Source: SIG575 sp045595725
Lineage (GTDB): Bacteria > Bacillota > Clostridia > Oscillospirales > Acutalibacteraceae
Length of the DNA: 29,021 bases
NCBI GenBank assembly: GCA_045595725.1
Contig: JAZOAY010000118.1
Span: 1-29,021, forward strand
Direction: 5' to 3'
Shown here: positions 21,808-29,021 of the stretch, piece after piece
Layout: each line of letters begins with the position of its first letter
How positions within the stretch are numbered: position 1 is the stretch's first letter
The notes under the pieces: generated by a model
Database searches by the model: none
What the model saw: the letters and a program-made list of their open reading frames with translations, nothing else
What the model was told of the DNA's origin: nothing
Translations under genes and position numbers: made by a program

Positions 21808-23052
21808 TTATTTGAGTTTGTGTATAAAAAGTCCGCTTAAAAGTTTGGGTTCAAACCATGTGGATTTTGGCGGCATGACCTTTCCTGCATCTGCAATTGA
21901 CATCAGGTCATCAAGAGTTGTGGGAAACATTGAAAATGCAATTTTCATATCACCCGCAACTCGTCTTTCAAGTTCTTTTAATCCTCTTATACCGCCCACA
22001 AAATCAATTCTTTTATCTGTTCTCGGGTCTGCAATACCGAGTATTGGGGAAATAAGATTGTTCTGAAGAATTGAAACGTCAAGTCTGTCAACAGGGTCTG
22101 TTTCGTCAAAAATCCCGTTCTTTGCTGTAAGTTTATACCAACACTCTTCCATGAAAAGTCCGAAGGTGTGTTTTTCGGTAGGTTTGAAAGGTTCGCAACC
22201 TGACTGCTTTTCAACGTCAAACTTTTCGCTGATTTTATTTAAAAATTCTTCTGACGTATATCCGTTTAAGTCTTTGATAACCCTGTTGTAATCCATAATT
22301 TCAAGGTCAGAGTCTGCAAAGAGTACTGCAAGGAAAAAATTGAATTCTTCTGTACCGTCAAAACCGGGGTTTTCTTCCCTTCTCTTTATACCTACTTTTG
22401 CTGCAGATGCACAACGGTGATGTCCGTCTGCAATATAGTAATCGCCTGCACATGAGAGCATGCTTTCAAGGTCAGAGATAAGTTTTTCATCACTTATTTC
22501 CCATACAGTCTGCTGTACGTTATCACTTTCAAAATCATACAGCGGGGAATTATTTTCGCAGAATGATTTTATGAATACAGAAATTTCGTCTTTCTGTCTG
22601 TAAGTAAGGAAAATAGGACCTGTGTTGGCATCACATGTATCAATGTGACGGATTCTGTCTTCCTCTTTGTCTGCACGGGTAAATTCGTGACGTTTTATAT
22701 GTCCTTCAATATAATCATCAATTGAAGCCGCACCTACAATACCTGTCTGTGCTCTGCCGTTCATAATCTGACGGTAAATGTAATATTTTGCATCTGTATC
22801 GTCAATGCATATTTCGTCTTCAACTAATTTTTCAAGGTTTTCTTTTGCCTTGTTATAAACCTCGTCTGAATAAAGGTAAGTTCCTTCAGGCAAATCAATT
22901 TCCGCTTTGTCAACATGAAGGAATGAGTACGGATTGTCTTTTACCATTTCCCTTGCTTCTTCGCTGTTCATAACGTCATAAGGGAGTGCGGCAACTTTAT
23001 CTGCAAACTCAGGCTTTGGTCTGATTGCTTTTAAGGGTTTGAAAATTGCCAT
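21808..23052 (-). CDS. DUF1015 family protein (DGHHR-motif)
   Basis: A 414-residue cytoplasmic protein of the DUF1015 family. The start at 23052 gives the family N-terminus MAIFKPLKAIRPK; an upstream extension to 23091 lies inside rfbB. Family marks are ALPYDVMNSEEARE, NPYSFLHVDKAEID, a conserved GHIKRHEFTRADKEEDR (residues 117-133) and ADGHHRCASA (208-217). The DGHHR motif is shared with ParB-like free serine kinases, so a phosphotransfer role is possible, but this is inference. The ATG is one nt after the rfbB stop (TGA-A-ATG), indicating coupling; lepA follows 27 bp later. The link to rfbB may be positional only. Confidence 0.9.
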   Translation of the reverse strand: MAIFKPLKAIRPKPEFADKVAALPYDVMNSEEAREMVKDNPYSFLHVDKAEIDLPEGTYLYSDEVYNKAKENLEKLVEDEICIDDTDAKYYIYRQIMNGRAQTGIVGAASIDDYIEGHIKRHEFTRADKEEDRIRHIDTCDANTGPIFLTYRQKDEISVFIKSFCENNSPLYDFESDNVQQTVWEISDEKLISDLESMLSCAGDYYIADGHHRCASAAKVGIKRREENPGFDGTEEFNFFLAVLFADSDLEIMDYNRVIKDLNGYTSEEFLNKISEKFDVEKQSGCEPFKPTEKHTFGLFMEECWYKLTAKNGIFDETDPVDRLDVSILQNNLISPILGIADPRTDKRIDFVGGIRGLKELERRVAGDMKIAFSMFPTTLDDLMSIADAGKVMPPKSTWFEPKLLSGLFIHKLK

Positions 23053-23053
23053 T

Positions 23054-24070
23054 TCAGTTACCTGCCTTTTCGTTGAAAGTTTTATATTCACCGTTTAAAA
23101 TATTTTCCCACCAACCGGTGTTTTCTTTATACCATTTGAGCGTGAGGGCAATTCCTGAATCGAAATCAGTTTCAGGATACCATCCGAGTTCATCCTTGAT
23201 TTTTTGCGGATCAATAGCATATCTCATGTCGTGACCGGGACGGTCCGTAACATAGGTAATAAGGTCCTCACCTTTGCCAAGAGTCTGGAGAATTGTTTTA
23301 ACAACTTCAAGGTTTGTTCTTTCGTTATGACCACCGATATTATAAACTTCACCAATTTTTCCGTTTTCAAGAATCATGTCAATTGCCTTGCAATGGTCAT
23401 CAACATAAAGCCAGTCACGGACGTTTGCTCCTTCACCGTAAACGGGAAGCTTTTCATCGTTACTTGCTTTTACAAACATAACGGGGATAAGTTTTTCAGG
23501 GAACTGATAGGGTCCGTAGTTATTTGAACAGCGTGAAATAGTTGCGGGAGTTTTAAATGTTCTGATATATGCCTGCACAAGCAAATCTGCAGATGCTTTT
23601 GAAGCAGAGTAAGGAGATGAAGTGTGAATAGGTGTAGTTTCCGTGAAGAAAAGGTCTTTTCTGTCAAGGGGAAGGTCACCGTAAACTTCGTCCGTTGAAA
23701 CCTGATGGAAACGAGGAATTGAATATTTGTTCACAGCATCAAGAAGAACCTGTGTGCCGAGAATATTTGTTTTAAGGAAAACTTCAGGATTTTCAATTGA
23801 ACGGTCAACGTGACTTTCTGCGGCAAAATTGACAACAGCATCGAATTTTTCTTCTTCACAGAGAGAAAAAATCGCCTTTCTGTCAGTAATGTCAGCTTTT
23901 ACAAAACGGAAATTCTCCTTATCAAGAAGGCTTTCAAGAGTATGAAGATTTCCTGCATAAGTCAGAGCGTCAACACAGACAATTCTGTAATCGGGATGTT
24001 TTCTGAACATATAGAAAATAAAATTACTGCCGATAAATCCTGCGCCGCCTGTAACGAGTATATTTTTCAT
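23054..24070 (-). CDS. rfbB: dTDP-glucose 4,6-dehydratase
   Basis: Second step of dTDP-L-rhamnose synthesis: dTDP-glucose is converted to dTDP-4-keto-6-deoxyglucose with bound NAD+. The ATG at 24070 (338 residues) is preferred over a GTG at 24082 that directly abuts the AGGTGG site. The Rossmann motif VTGGAGFIGSNF is at residues 5-16, with the NFAAESHVDRSI and STDEVYGDLP blocks, catalytic YSASK (Tyr-x-x-x-Lys, about residue 155) and SNNYGPYQFPEKLIP. The C-terminal YAIDPQKIKDELGW is typical. It heads the operon with DUF1015, lepA and GH125, distant from rfbACD at 1564-3940, whose products it feeds. Confidence 0.96.
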   Translation of the reverse strand: MKNILVTGGAGFIGSNFIFYMFRKHPDYRIVCVDALTYAGNLHTLESLLDKENFRFVKADITDRKAIFSLCEEEKFDAVVNFAAESHVDRSIENPEVFLKTNILGTQVLLDAVNKYSIPRFHQVSTDEVYGDLPLDRKDLFFTETTPIHTSSPYSASKASADLLVQAYIRTFKTPATISRCSNNYGPYQFPEKLIPVMFVKASNDEKLPVYGEGANVRDWLYVDDHCKAIDMILENGKIGEVYNIGGHNERTNLEVVKTILQTLGKGEDLITYVTDRPGHDMRYAIDPQKIKDELGWYPETDFDSGIALTLKWYKENTGWWENILNGEYKTFNEKAGN

Positions 24071-24105
24071 AAGGTTTTGCACCCACCTTTACACATATTC
24101 AATCT

Positions 24106-24134
24106 ATTATACACTAAAAAATGTTTCTGTACAA
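24106..24134 (-). promoter_or_regulatory. Promoter of the rfbB operon
   Basis: On the minus strand, a perfect TATAAT (24111-24106) with a poor -35 (TTGTAC, 24134-24129) at 17 bp, about 36 bp upstream of the rfbB start. It is divergent from the ychF promoter. Confidence 0.6.
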
Positions 24135-24163
24135 TATTTTAGGAGTTATTTTTTCAAAAACCG

Positions 24164-24192
24164 TTGCTAATTTTTTCGGTTTAATATATAAT
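24164..24192 (+). promoter_or_regulatory. Promoter of ychF
   Basis: TTGCTA (24164-24169), 17-bp spacer, TATAAT (24187-24192), 35 bp upstream of the ychF ATG. Confidence 0.65.
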
Positions 24193-24227
24193 TAAGTGTA
24201 TTGTAGAAAAACAAAGGAGACAGTTTA

Positions 24228-25322
24228 ATGAAACTCGGTATAGTTGGTCTTCCCAATGTGGGAAAAAGTACACTTTTCAATGCTATTACAAATGCAGGTG
24301 CTCAGTCTGCAAACTATGCTTTCTGCACCATCGAACCTAATGTTGGTGTTGTTGCAGTTCCCGATGAAAGAATTGACAAACTTACAGAAATGTATAACCC
24401 TGCCAAAACAACTCCTGCAGTTATTGAATTTGTTGACATCGCAGGTCTTGTTAAAGGTGCATCAAAAGGTGAAGGACTCGGTAATAAATTCCTTTCTCAC
24501 ATCCGTGAAGTTGATGCGGTTATTCATGTTGTAAGATGTTTTGAAAATGACGATATCATGCACGTTGACGGTTCAGTCAATCCTGCAAGAGATATTGAAA
24601 CAATTAACCTTGAACTTCTTTTCTCGGATATGGAAATGATGGAAAGAAGAATTGACAGAAGCACAAAGGCAATGAAAGGCGATAAATCACTTGCAAAAGA
24701 AGTTGATTTCCTCAAACGCGCTTATGCCGAAATGGAAAACGGCAAGCTTGCAAGAAGTATCGAATGTGACGAGGAAGAAAAAGAAATTCTCTCATCAGTT
24801 GCACTTCTTACACTCAAGCCTGTTATTTACGCTTGTAACATGGGCGAAGACGATTTCGTAAACGGAATTGAAAACAACGAATACTACGCAAAAGTTCTTG
24901 AAATTGCATCAGCAGAAGGTTCACAGGTTCTCCCCATCTGTGCTGAGCTTGAGGCTGAAATTGCATCTCTTGACAAGGAAGAAAAGGAAATGTTCCTTTC
25001 AGACCTGGGAATTGAGAAAGGCGGTCTTGACCTTCTTATTCAGAGAAGTTATGATTTGCTCGGTCTTATTTCTTACCTTACTGCAGGTGAACCTGAAGTA
25101 AGAGCATGGACAATAAAAAAAGGTACAAAAGCTCCTCAGGCAGCAGGTAAAATCCACAGTGACTTTGAAAGAGGTTTCATCCGTGCAGAGGTTGTTTCTT
25201 TTGAAGACCTTATGGCTAACGGCTCAATGGCAGCCTGTAAAGACAAAGGTTTAGTCAGAAGCGAAGGAAAGGAATATGTCATGAAAGACGGGGACATCGT
25301 TCTCTTCAGATTTAATGTGTAA
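24228..25322 (+). CDS. ychF: Obg-superfamily P-loop NTPase YchF/OLA1
   Basis: Conserved ribosome-associated ATPase of 364 residues, the family's usual length. G1 is GLPNVGKSTLFNAIT (residues 6-20), G3 is DIAGLVKGASKGEGLGNKF and the base-specificity motif is NMGE near residue 205, the Asn-x-x-Glu form that favours ATP in this family rather than Asn-Lys-x-Asp. A helical insert sits in the middle. The C-terminal TGS domain is clear: SYLTAGEPEVRAWTIKKG, GKIHSDFERGFIRAEV and a final DGDIVLFRFNV. ATG start with AAAGGAG 8 nt upstream. It has its own promoter and no terminator is seen before the next promoter. Confidence 0.98.
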   Translation: MKLGIVGLPNVGKSTLFNAITNAGAQSANYAFCTIEPNVGVVAVPDERIDKLTEMYNPAKTTPAVIEFVDIAGLVKGASKGEGLGNKFLSHIREVDAVIHVVRCFENDDIMHVDGSVNPARDIETINLELLFSDMEMMERRIDRSTKAMKGDKSLAKEVDFLKRAYAEMENGKLARSIECDEEEKEILSSVALLTLKPVIYACNMGEDDFVNGIENNEYYAKVLEIASAEGSQVLPICAELEAEIASLDKEEKEMFLSDLGIEKGGLDLLIQRSYDLLGLISYLTAGEPEVRAWTIKKGTKAPQAAGKIHSDFERGFIRAEVVSFEDLMANGSMAACKDKGLVRSEGKEYVMKDGDIVLFRFNV

Positions 25323-25324
25323 TA

Positions 25325-25352
25325 TTGACTTTATTAAAAGTTGTGATATAAT
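25325..25352 (+). promoter_or_regulatory. Promoter of the lipoprotein gene
   Basis: TTGACT (25325-25330), 16-bp spacer, TATAAT (25347-25352), beginning 2 bp after the ychF stop. Confidence 0.75.
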
Positions 25353-25383
25353 ATAAGTAATTAAAAAGAGAGGAATGTTCAAT

Positions 25384-25944
25384 ATGAAAAAATTAATAGC
25401 AATTCTTATGGCAGGTATTATGCTTCTTTCTTTTGCAGCTTGCGGTGGCAACGGCAATGAAGACGAAACAAAAAAAGGAGAAACAACTGTAGCAGAAACT
25501 ACAACTTCTCCCATGGTAAATGCTGAAACAAGATTTTCACACAAAGCAACAATGAACGTGTGGACAAAAGGCGAAAAAGTTTCTTACGAGCAGGGTGCTA
25601 CAAAAATCATGACAGCTACTGCATCTCTTAACGACAGTGTTATTCATGACACTCTCACAGTTTCAGATGCAAAAGCTGACTTTGAAGCAATGAAAAAAGA
25701 AGCATGTGTTGAAATCAATTATGAAAAAGATCAGGTAGCAAGTTTCTCAGGTAAAAAAGTTACTTACGATCAGATTATCGTTGCTACAAGCGGTAAGACA
25801 GTTCTCAATACAATCTTCTTCCTTAAAGATGGTGCTACCGCAGGTGCTCCTATTGCAGTTGCAGCAGCAGAAGGCAGAAAAACACTTTCTGAAAATATTG
25901 CATCAGCAGTTGAAGTTATTTCCCTTGAAGGTCATACTCACTAA
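25384..25944 (+). CDS. Small lipoprotein of unknown function
   Basis: Predicted exported lipoprotein of 186 residues. The ATG at 25384 is preferred over 25375 because AGAGG is then 10 nt away. The signal is MKKLIAILMAGIMLLSFAA with lipobox FAAC (Cys at residue 20). A Thr/Glu-rich linker follows, then a domain of about 140 residues beginning FSHKATMNVWTKGEKV, with alternating strands and one helix (KADFEAMKKEA). The layout recalls YehR/DUF1307-type lipoproteins, but the resemblance is weak. It has its own promoter and terminator region, so appears monocistronic or leaky into the next gene. No enzyme motif recognised. Confidence 0.8.
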   Translation: MKKLIAILMAGIMLLSFAACGGNGNEDETKKGETTVAETTTSPMVNAETRFSHKATMNVWTKGEKVSYEQGATKIMTATASLNDSVIHDTLTVSDAKADFEAMKKEACVEINYEKDQVASFSGKKVTYDQIIVATSGKTVLNTIFFLKDGATAGAPIAVAAAEGRKTLSENIASAVEVISLEGHTH

Positions 25945-25966
25945 TTAAACACAAAATGAAACTTAC

Positions 25967-25995
25967 GGCAGGTATTTTTACCTGCCTTTGTTTTT
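25967..25995 (+). terminator. Intrinsic terminator after the lipoprotein gene
   Basis: Stem GGCAGGTA (25967-25974) / TACCTGCC (25979-25986), 4-nt loop, followed by TTTGTTTTT. The SD of the next gene begins right after, so read-through may express it. Confidence 0.82.
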
Positions 25996-26007
25996 ATCGG
26001 AGGAAAT

Positions 26008-26835
26008 ATGGATTATAAACTTTGTCTTGGTACGGGAATGGGTTTTGATATTCCCACAGAAGATCAGATAAAACTTATAAAGAAAGCAGGTTTTGACGGA
26101 TTTTTTACAGATATGTCCGGCGTTGAAAATCTGATAAAATACGCAGAAATTGCAAAAGAAGAAAACCTTATATTTCAATCTGTTCACGCCCCTTTCGGGA
26201 AAATGCATCTTGTCTGGGAAGGTACAGACGAAGAAGCAGAAAAAGTTATAGGTGAACTTAAAGCCTGCGTTGATGCTTGCGTAAAAATCAAAGTACCCTT
26301 GCTTATCTGCCATGTGATTATCGGAATGGAAAGATGTACTCCCAATGAAATCGGTGCTGAACGTTTCAGAGAGCTTTGTGAGTATGCCAAATACAAAGAT
26401 ATAAAAATTGCTTTTGAAAATACTGAGGGAGAAGAATATCTTCAGGCAGTTATGGAAAAATGCAAGGATCTTGAAAATGTAGGCTTTTGCTTTGATTCAG
26501 GTCACGAAATGTGTTACAACGGAAGTCGGGACATGCTTTCTCTTTACGGAGACAGACTTATTGCAACTCATCTTAACGATAACATGGGAATGAAAGATGA
26601 AAAAATCAAAACATGGTATGACGACCTTCATCTTCTTCCTTTTGACGGTATTGCCGATTGGAAAAATATTACAGACCGTCTTAAAAAGTCAACCTGTCCC
26701 GAATATCTTACATTTGAACTTTTCAGCACAAACAAGCCGGAAAGGGATTACCACAACGGATATAAAAACATGACATTTCTCGATTATGTAAAAGAGGCAT
26801 ATAAAAGAGCAGAAAAAGTCAGAAGCTTTATGTGA
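26008..26835 (+). CDS. Sugar phosphate isomerase/epimerase-like TIM-barrel protein
   Basis: A 275-residue cytoplasmic protein of the xylose-isomerase-like/AP-endonuclease-2 TIM barrel group. Visible marks are IKKAGFDGFFTDM near the start, SVHAPFG, LLICHVII, IAFENTEGEEYL, FCFDSGHEMCYNG, ATHLNDNMG and a C-terminal LTFELFS. The Glu, Asp, His and Glu in these blocks fit the divalent-metal site of the superfamily. Substrate is not deducible. ATG start with GGAGGAAAT upstream. No separate promoter is visible after the preceding terminator. Confidence 0.87.
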   Translation: MDYKLCLGTGMGFDIPTEDQIKLIKKAGFDGFFTDMSGVENLIKYAEIAKEENLIFQSVHAPFGKMHLVWEGTDEEAEKVIGELKACVDACVKIKVPLLICHVIIGMERCTPNEIGAERFRELCEYAKYKDIKIAFENTEGEEYLQAVMEKCKDLENVGFCFDSGHEMCYNGSRDMLSLYGDRLIATHLNDNMGMKDEKIKTWYDDLHLLPFDGIADWKNITDRLKKSTCPEYLTFELFSTNKPERDYHNGYKNMTFLDYVKEAYKRAEKVRSFM

Positions 26836-26870
26836 TTTAAGAATTTTTTATAAACTTTTATAGGATTTAT

Positions 26871-26899
26871 TTCCCATTTAATAAAAAATATGGTATAAT
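26871..26899 (+). promoter_or_regulatory. Promoter of the first Fn3-like protein gene
   Basis: TATAAT (26894-26899) with a weak -35 TTCCCA (26871-26876) at 17 bp, about 37 bp upstream of the TTG start. Confidence 0.55.
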
Positions 26900-26936
26900 A
26901 TAAAAGTGAAAAAATTTTTACAAAGGAGATGTCGTT

Positions 26937-28532
26937 TTGAAGAAGAAAATTATTTCAGTTTTAAGTATGGTTCTCATGCTTTCAGTTCTTCTTTCAACAT
27001 TTGCAGGTCTTACTGTAAATGCGGAAGATACTCTTTCTGCTCCTGAAATCATGGGCATAAGAACGGAAAACGGTGTAGTAACTATTGAATGGTACGATTA
27101 CAACGAGGATTTCACAGGTTTCTATGTTTACAGAAGTGAAACAGGCAAAGCCGGTACTTGGAAGAAAGTTTCAACAACTTCTGAAATGTCTTTCAACGAC
27201 GAGGGTGCTTTGCCAAACAAAACATATTATTACACAGTAAAGACTTTTATCAAGGAAGGTAAAAAGATTACTGCTTCAGCAAGTTGTCCCAAAGAAAAAA
27301 TCAGCAATAAACTCTCCAGACCTGTATTTTCTCTTGCAGGAAACAGCGGTATGGGTGTACTTCTTAAATGGGATGCAATCAAGGGTGCATCAGGTGTTAT
27401 TGTTTACAAAAGCAGAACAGGCGAAGCAGGTTCATGGTCAAAGCTTAAAACTGTAAAAAATGCAAAAGCCGGTTCTTACACAGACAATAAAGTTGAAATC
27501 GGTGAAACATATTATTACTGCTACAAATATTGGAAAGATGTTGACGGTGTAAAATATTACAGCCAGTCTTCAAAAGCATATAAGCTTACTATCAAGGATG
27601 TTGCAGTCCCTGAAAACTTTGAAGTTAAAGCAGTTTCTGACGGTATGCTTATTACTTACGACAAAGTTCCCGCAACAAAAGGCTATGTAATTTACAAGAG
27701 CCTTACGGGTGAAAAAGGCACATGGAAAAAAATTGCAACAACAAAGAGTAATAATACACTTTCTTATCTCGATAAAGAAGTTGTATACGGTGTTGAATAC
27801 TACTACTGTGTAAAATCATATAAAAACCTTAACGGCAAAAATATTTACAGCGACAAATCAGATAATTATTGGGTTGTTTGTCAGAAGGGTAAAATTACAA
27901 TCTCAACTTCTGCAGCGGACGTTTATTTCAGCGAACTTCTTGAAAAGCAGGCAATTAAAGTTACTGTTGACGGCGCACCCAAATATGATACACTTAAGTA
28001 TGAGATTAAAGATAACACAGTTGTTGCTGCAAGTTGGGGACCTTGGAATGCAGATGGCGATGAAATTACTCTCACTCTTACAAGAGTAGGCCCCGGTGAA
28101 ACAACAATCAGACTCTATTACGATAATTATCCCGAAGCAGATACTGAAATATATGTTTCAGCAGACAAACTTGACCTTGACGATGACTACGCTCTTGCAC
28201 AGGATTATATCGAACAGGCTTACGCAATTTACAGTGAAGTACTCAAACTCCTTGCAGACTCACAGAAGGAAGGCGTAAGTGAAATCGAAAAAGCTCAGCT
28301 TATGACACAGGCTGTTGAAAAGATAAAAGAGGCAACAGTTCTTCTTGAACAGGCAAATGAGCTTGCTCAGAAATATGCTGAATTCAGCAAAGACGATGAA
28401 CTCACAGAAAAACTTCTCGGATTCACAAACATCATCGGTGATTTCGTTGATGTGGAATCAATGGACCCCAAAGACCTTCAGAAAATAATGTACTACATCA
28501 ACATTATTCTCGGCACATCAGGTATCAAATAA
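26937..28532 (+). CDS. Secreted protein with three fibronectin-III-like repeats
   Basis: A 531-residue predicted exported protein, start TTG with AAGGAG 8 nt upstream. Residues 1-29 are a signal peptide ending near VNAE. Three repeats of about 90 residues follow (about 33-122, 123-217, 218-311), each with the core YVYRSETGKAGTWKK / VYKSRTGEAGSWSK / IYKSLTGEKGTWKK and a later Tyr-rich strand (TYYYTVKTF, TYYYCYKYW, EYYYCVKSY). A bacterial Ig-like segment follows (TISTSAADVYF, about 317-405), then an alpha-helical C-terminal domain rich in Glu, Gln and Lys. No LPxTG motif is seen. A related gene starts 61 bp downstream behind its own promoter, so the two look like tandem paralogs. A surface or secreted binding role is inferred; ligand unknown. 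Confidence 0.87.
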   Translation: MKKKIISVLSMVLMLSVLLSTFAGLTVNAEDTLSAPEIMGIRTENGVVTIEWYDYNEDFTGFYVYRSETGKAGTWKKVSTTSEMSFNDEGALPNKTYYYTVKTFIKEGKKITASASCPKEKISNKLSRPVFSLAGNSGMGVLLKWDAIKGASGVIVYKSRTGEAGSWSKLKTVKNAKAGSYTDNKVEIGETYYYCYKYWKDVDGVKYYSQSSKAYKLTIKDVAVPENFEVKAVSDGMLITYDKVPATKGYVIYKSLTGEKGTWKKIATTKSNNTLSYLDKEVVYGVEYYYCVKSYKNLNGKNIYSDKSDNYWVVCQKGKITISTSAADVYFSELLEKQAIKVTVDGAPKYDTLKYEIKDNTVVAASWGPWNADGDEITLTLTRVGPGETTIRLYYDNYPEADTEIYVSADKLDLDDDYALAQDYIEQAYAIYSEVLKLLADSQKEGVSEIEKAQLMTQAVEKIKEATVLLEQANELAQKYAEFSKDDELTEKLLGFTNIIGDFVDVESMDPKDLQKIMYYINIILGTSGIK

Positions 28533-28535
28533 AAC

Positions 28536-28563
28536 TTGAAAAAACATTATTATATGTTATAAT
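28536..28563 (+). promoter_or_regulatory. Promoter of the second Fn3-like protein gene
   Basis: TTGAAA (28536-28541), 16-bp spacer, TATAAT (28558-28563), 30 bp upstream of the ATG. Confidence 0.68.
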
Positions 28564-28593
28564 AAAAACAATACATTAAGAGGAGATGTAATT

Positions 28594-29021
28594 ATGAAGA
28601 AAAAATTAGTTTCTGTTCTCAGCTTCATTATGGTACTTCTTACAGTTCTTTCATCTGTAGCAGTTGCTTCTGCTGCAAGTACAGTAAAAGTTCCTGCACC
28701 CGAAGTTACAGAACTCAGAGCCACATGCACATCAGTTACAATCAAATGGGAAGAACACAATGACGAAGACATGACTTTCCTTGTTTACAGAAGTGCAACA
28801 GGTAAAGCCGGCACATGGAAAAAACTTACACAGACAAAAGCAGGTGCAACTTCTTACACAGACAAAACAGTTGCTCCCGGCAAAACCTATGTTTACACAG
28901 TAAAATCTTATCTCGTCTATGACGGTACAACATATCTTTCAGATATGAGCGGTAAACACAAAATCAAAACAGGTCTTGAGAAACCCGAATTTACACTTTG
29001 CGGTAATGGCGGTAAAGGCGT
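28594..29021 (+). CDS. Secreted fibronectin-III-like protein, paralog of the preceding gene, 3' truncated by window
   Basis: Open frame from ATG 28594 (SD AGAGGAGAT about 6 nt upstream) to the window end with no stop, 142 residues visible. Residues 1-28 are a signal peptide (MKKKLVSVLSFIMVLL...VASA). The first repeat follows (TSVTIKWEEHNDED, LVYRSATGKAGTWKKLT, TYVYTVKSYL), aligning closely with repeat 1 of the neighbour, including the identical core TGKAGTWKK. A second repeat begins at GLEKPEFTLCGNGGKG, matching repeat 2's start of the neighbour (RPVFSLAGNSGMG). Full length and downstream domains are outside the window. Confidence 0.88.
   Translation, partial: MKKKLVSVLSFIMVLLTVLSSVAVASAASTVKVPAPEVTELRATCTSVTIKWEEHNDEDMTFLVYRSATGKAGTWKKLTQTKAGATSYTDKTVAPGKTYVYTVKSYLVYDGTTYLSDMSGKHKIKTGLEKPEFTLCGNGGKG

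Noticed and set aside
1..29021. Search for mobile elements, CRISPR arrays, tRNA genes or phage genes
   Set aside because: No transposase or integrase motif, no regularly spaced repeats, and no tRNA-like cloverleaf with CCA end was seen.

Overview
The window looks like a chromosomal segment of a low-GC Gram-positive anaerobe, most likely a gut Clostridia member (Oscillospirales/Ruminococcaceae-like). Pointers to this are the AT-rich sequence, strong AAGGAG Shine-Dalgarno sites, near-consensus TTGACA/TATAAT promoters, frequent TTG and GTG starts, Lys-rich signal peptides and lipoboxes, and cell-surface proteins built from fibronectin-III-like repeats. The taxonomic call is inference; the sequence carries no 16S rRNA or other decisive marker.

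Left part (1-8051). The 3' part of an O-acetylhomoserine sulfhydrylase gene is followed by a small membrane-anchored Cys-rich protein with its own promoter and terminator. On the minus strand lies rfbA-rfbC-rfbD (dTDP-L-rhamnose synthesis) behind a TTGACG/TATAAT promoter. Upstream of that, also on the minus strand, is a three-gene unit: a SurA-N-like lipoprotein, a C_GCAxxG_C_C-family protein and a large secreted papain-like protease.

Middle part (8190-17273). A perfect consensus promoter drives three tandem paralogous secreted metallophosphoesterases and then azlC-azlD (branched-chain amino acid exporter), closed by a strong terminator. The azlC-azlD junction carries a 17-bp long-range inverted repeat that ends against the azlD ribosome binding site. 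On the minus strand follow a small Cys-rich protein and an LCP-family cell-wall ligase co-transcribed with a purple-acid-phosphatase-like protein. The RNase P RNA gene (rnpB) sits divergently from the LCP gene and is followed by a Dabb-domain protein.

Right part (17335-29021). A major-facilitator transporter (own promoter) precedes, on the map, a minus-strand operon transcribed as rfbB - DUF1015 - lepA - GH125 exo-mannosidase. rfbB, the missing fourth rhamnose gene, is thus about 19 kb from rfbACD and coupled to other genes. Divergent from rfbB are ychF, a lipoprotein, a sugar-phosphate isomerase/epimerase-like TIM barrel, and two tandem secreted fibronectin-III-like proteins, the second cut by the window edge.

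Functional themes are cell envelope (dTDP-rhamnose, LCP ligase, surface Fn3 proteins), extracellular hydrolysis (phosphoesterases, protease), mannoside use, and housekeeping (rnpB, lepA, ychF). No tRNA, rRNA, CRISPR array, transposase, integrase or phage gene was seen. The most unusual items are the phosphoesterase triplication with a Gln in motif I, the azlC-azlD inverted repeat, a signal-less phosphatase fused to a stalk-like domain, and the repeated DxPVSKRK peptide in the LCP tail. I found no clear-cut novel defence or mobile system.
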